Assembly: GCF_003627215.1 (NCBI RefSeq)
Contig: NZ_CP032677.1
Coordinates: 749,501-813,500 of the forward strand
Direction: 5' to 3'
Origin: Pseudomonas sp. Leaf58
GTDB lineage: Bacteria > Pseudomonadota > Gammaproteobacteria > Pseudomonadales > Pseudomonadaceae
DNA length: 64,000 bases
The notes beneath the pieces are model-generated. The model worked only from the letters and a program-made list of their open reading frames with translations, ran no database searches and had not been told where the DNA came from. Made by a program: the position numbers and the translations under genes. Within the stretch, counting starts at the first letter, position 1; each line of letters starts with the position of its first letter. Positions 63,809 to 64,000 of the stretch are shown here, one piece after another.

Positions 63809-64000
63809 ATGTCGAAGTCGTCCAGGAAGAAAGACTCTGAAGACCCATTGGAAAAACTGGGCGGCAAGGCCTACGAAAAAGAACTCAAGCAACTGCATGT
63901 GGAACTGGTGAAGTTGCAGGAGTGGGTGGTCGCCAAGGGCCTGAAGGTGTGCATCGTCTTCGAGGGCCGCGACGGCGCTGGCAAGGGCGGCACCATCAAG
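63809..64000 (+). CDS. ppk2: Polyphosphate kinase 2 (partial, cut by the window end)
   Basis: Only the first 64 codons are present. The ATG at 63809 follows AGGAGAG. The N-terminus is Lys/Ser/Asp-rich, then YEKELKQLHVELVKLQEWVV leads to Walker A EGRDGAGKGGTIK, the PPK2 signature. PPK2 enzymes use polyphosphate to phosphorylate GDP/ADP or AMP; the subclass depends on residues beyond the window. The reading frame runs off the end without a stop. Confidence 0.85.
   Translation, partial: MSKSSRKKDSEDPLEKLGGKAYEKELKQLHVELVKLQEWVVAKGLKVCIVFEGRDGAGKGGTIK

Overview
The window is chromosomal DNA of a fluorescent pseudomonad, most likely of the Pseudomonas putida group. Coding density is high, GC is about 60-65%, and gaps carry paired 'GGAGCGGGCTTGCCCGCGAA'-type REP palindromes. 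Gene orders match what I know of Pseudomonas: glyA-morA, ettA-gdhA, ispB/rplU-rpmA-obg-proB, mksFEB, holD-rimI. This assignment comes from reading protein sequences, not from a search. No CRISPR array, rRNA operon, prophage or complete insertion sequence was seen.

Layout. 1-3263: small orphan genes, a secreted beta-propeller protein, and long gaps, one resembling a phage Ash-type leader. 3264-5899: malate dehydrogenase, convergent with an amino-acid ABC permease/binding-protein pair. 6003-15753: nine plus-strand sulfur/aspartate-family genes (homocysteine methyltransferase, cystathionine gamma-synthase family, amino-acid permease, LysR, threonine synthase, Lrp, homoserine dehydrogenase, aldehyde dehydrogenase, RidA). 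15765-22701: membrane transporter, glyA, the c-di-GMP protein MorA, and a small Cys protein. 23004-35202: ettA, gdhA, a minus-strand series (Gre-like, lipoprotein, DUF4105, DUF3015), a Lon-family protease, and small proteins with FklB and YjdM/PhnA. 35370-40280: ispB divergent from rplU-rpmA-obg-proB-creA.

40412-45226 is a complete condensin operon, mksF-mksE-mksB, without the MksG/JetD nuclease of Wadjet defence loci. 45489-49742: cryptic polymerase III psi subunit (holD) with rimI, carbonic anhydrase, an M15 peptidase and a divergent LysR/LysE pair. tRNA-Met follows on the minus strand, then two MFS exporters (one fsr-like, one behind a 250-nt leader). 52967-57259: alkylation repair (AlkA-like, Ada) and a large MscS channel. 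57434-64000: GNAT, an orphan minus-strand catabolic operon (NTF2-like, NCS1 permease, aldehyde dehydrogenase), a divergent Fic protein, a CorA remnant, ycaC, and the start of ppk2, cut by the window end.

Most of the window is conserved housekeeping sequence. The best candidate for something under-described is 10882-15753. There the threonine synthase, Lrp, homoserine dehydrogenase, aldehyde dehydrogenase and RidA genes lie in a tight run without homoserine kinase. This looks more like use or breakdown of homoserine-type amino acids than threonine synthesis. Secondary candidates are the nuclease-less Mks operon, the MFS leader at 51396-51685, and several enzymes with altered catalytic motifs.
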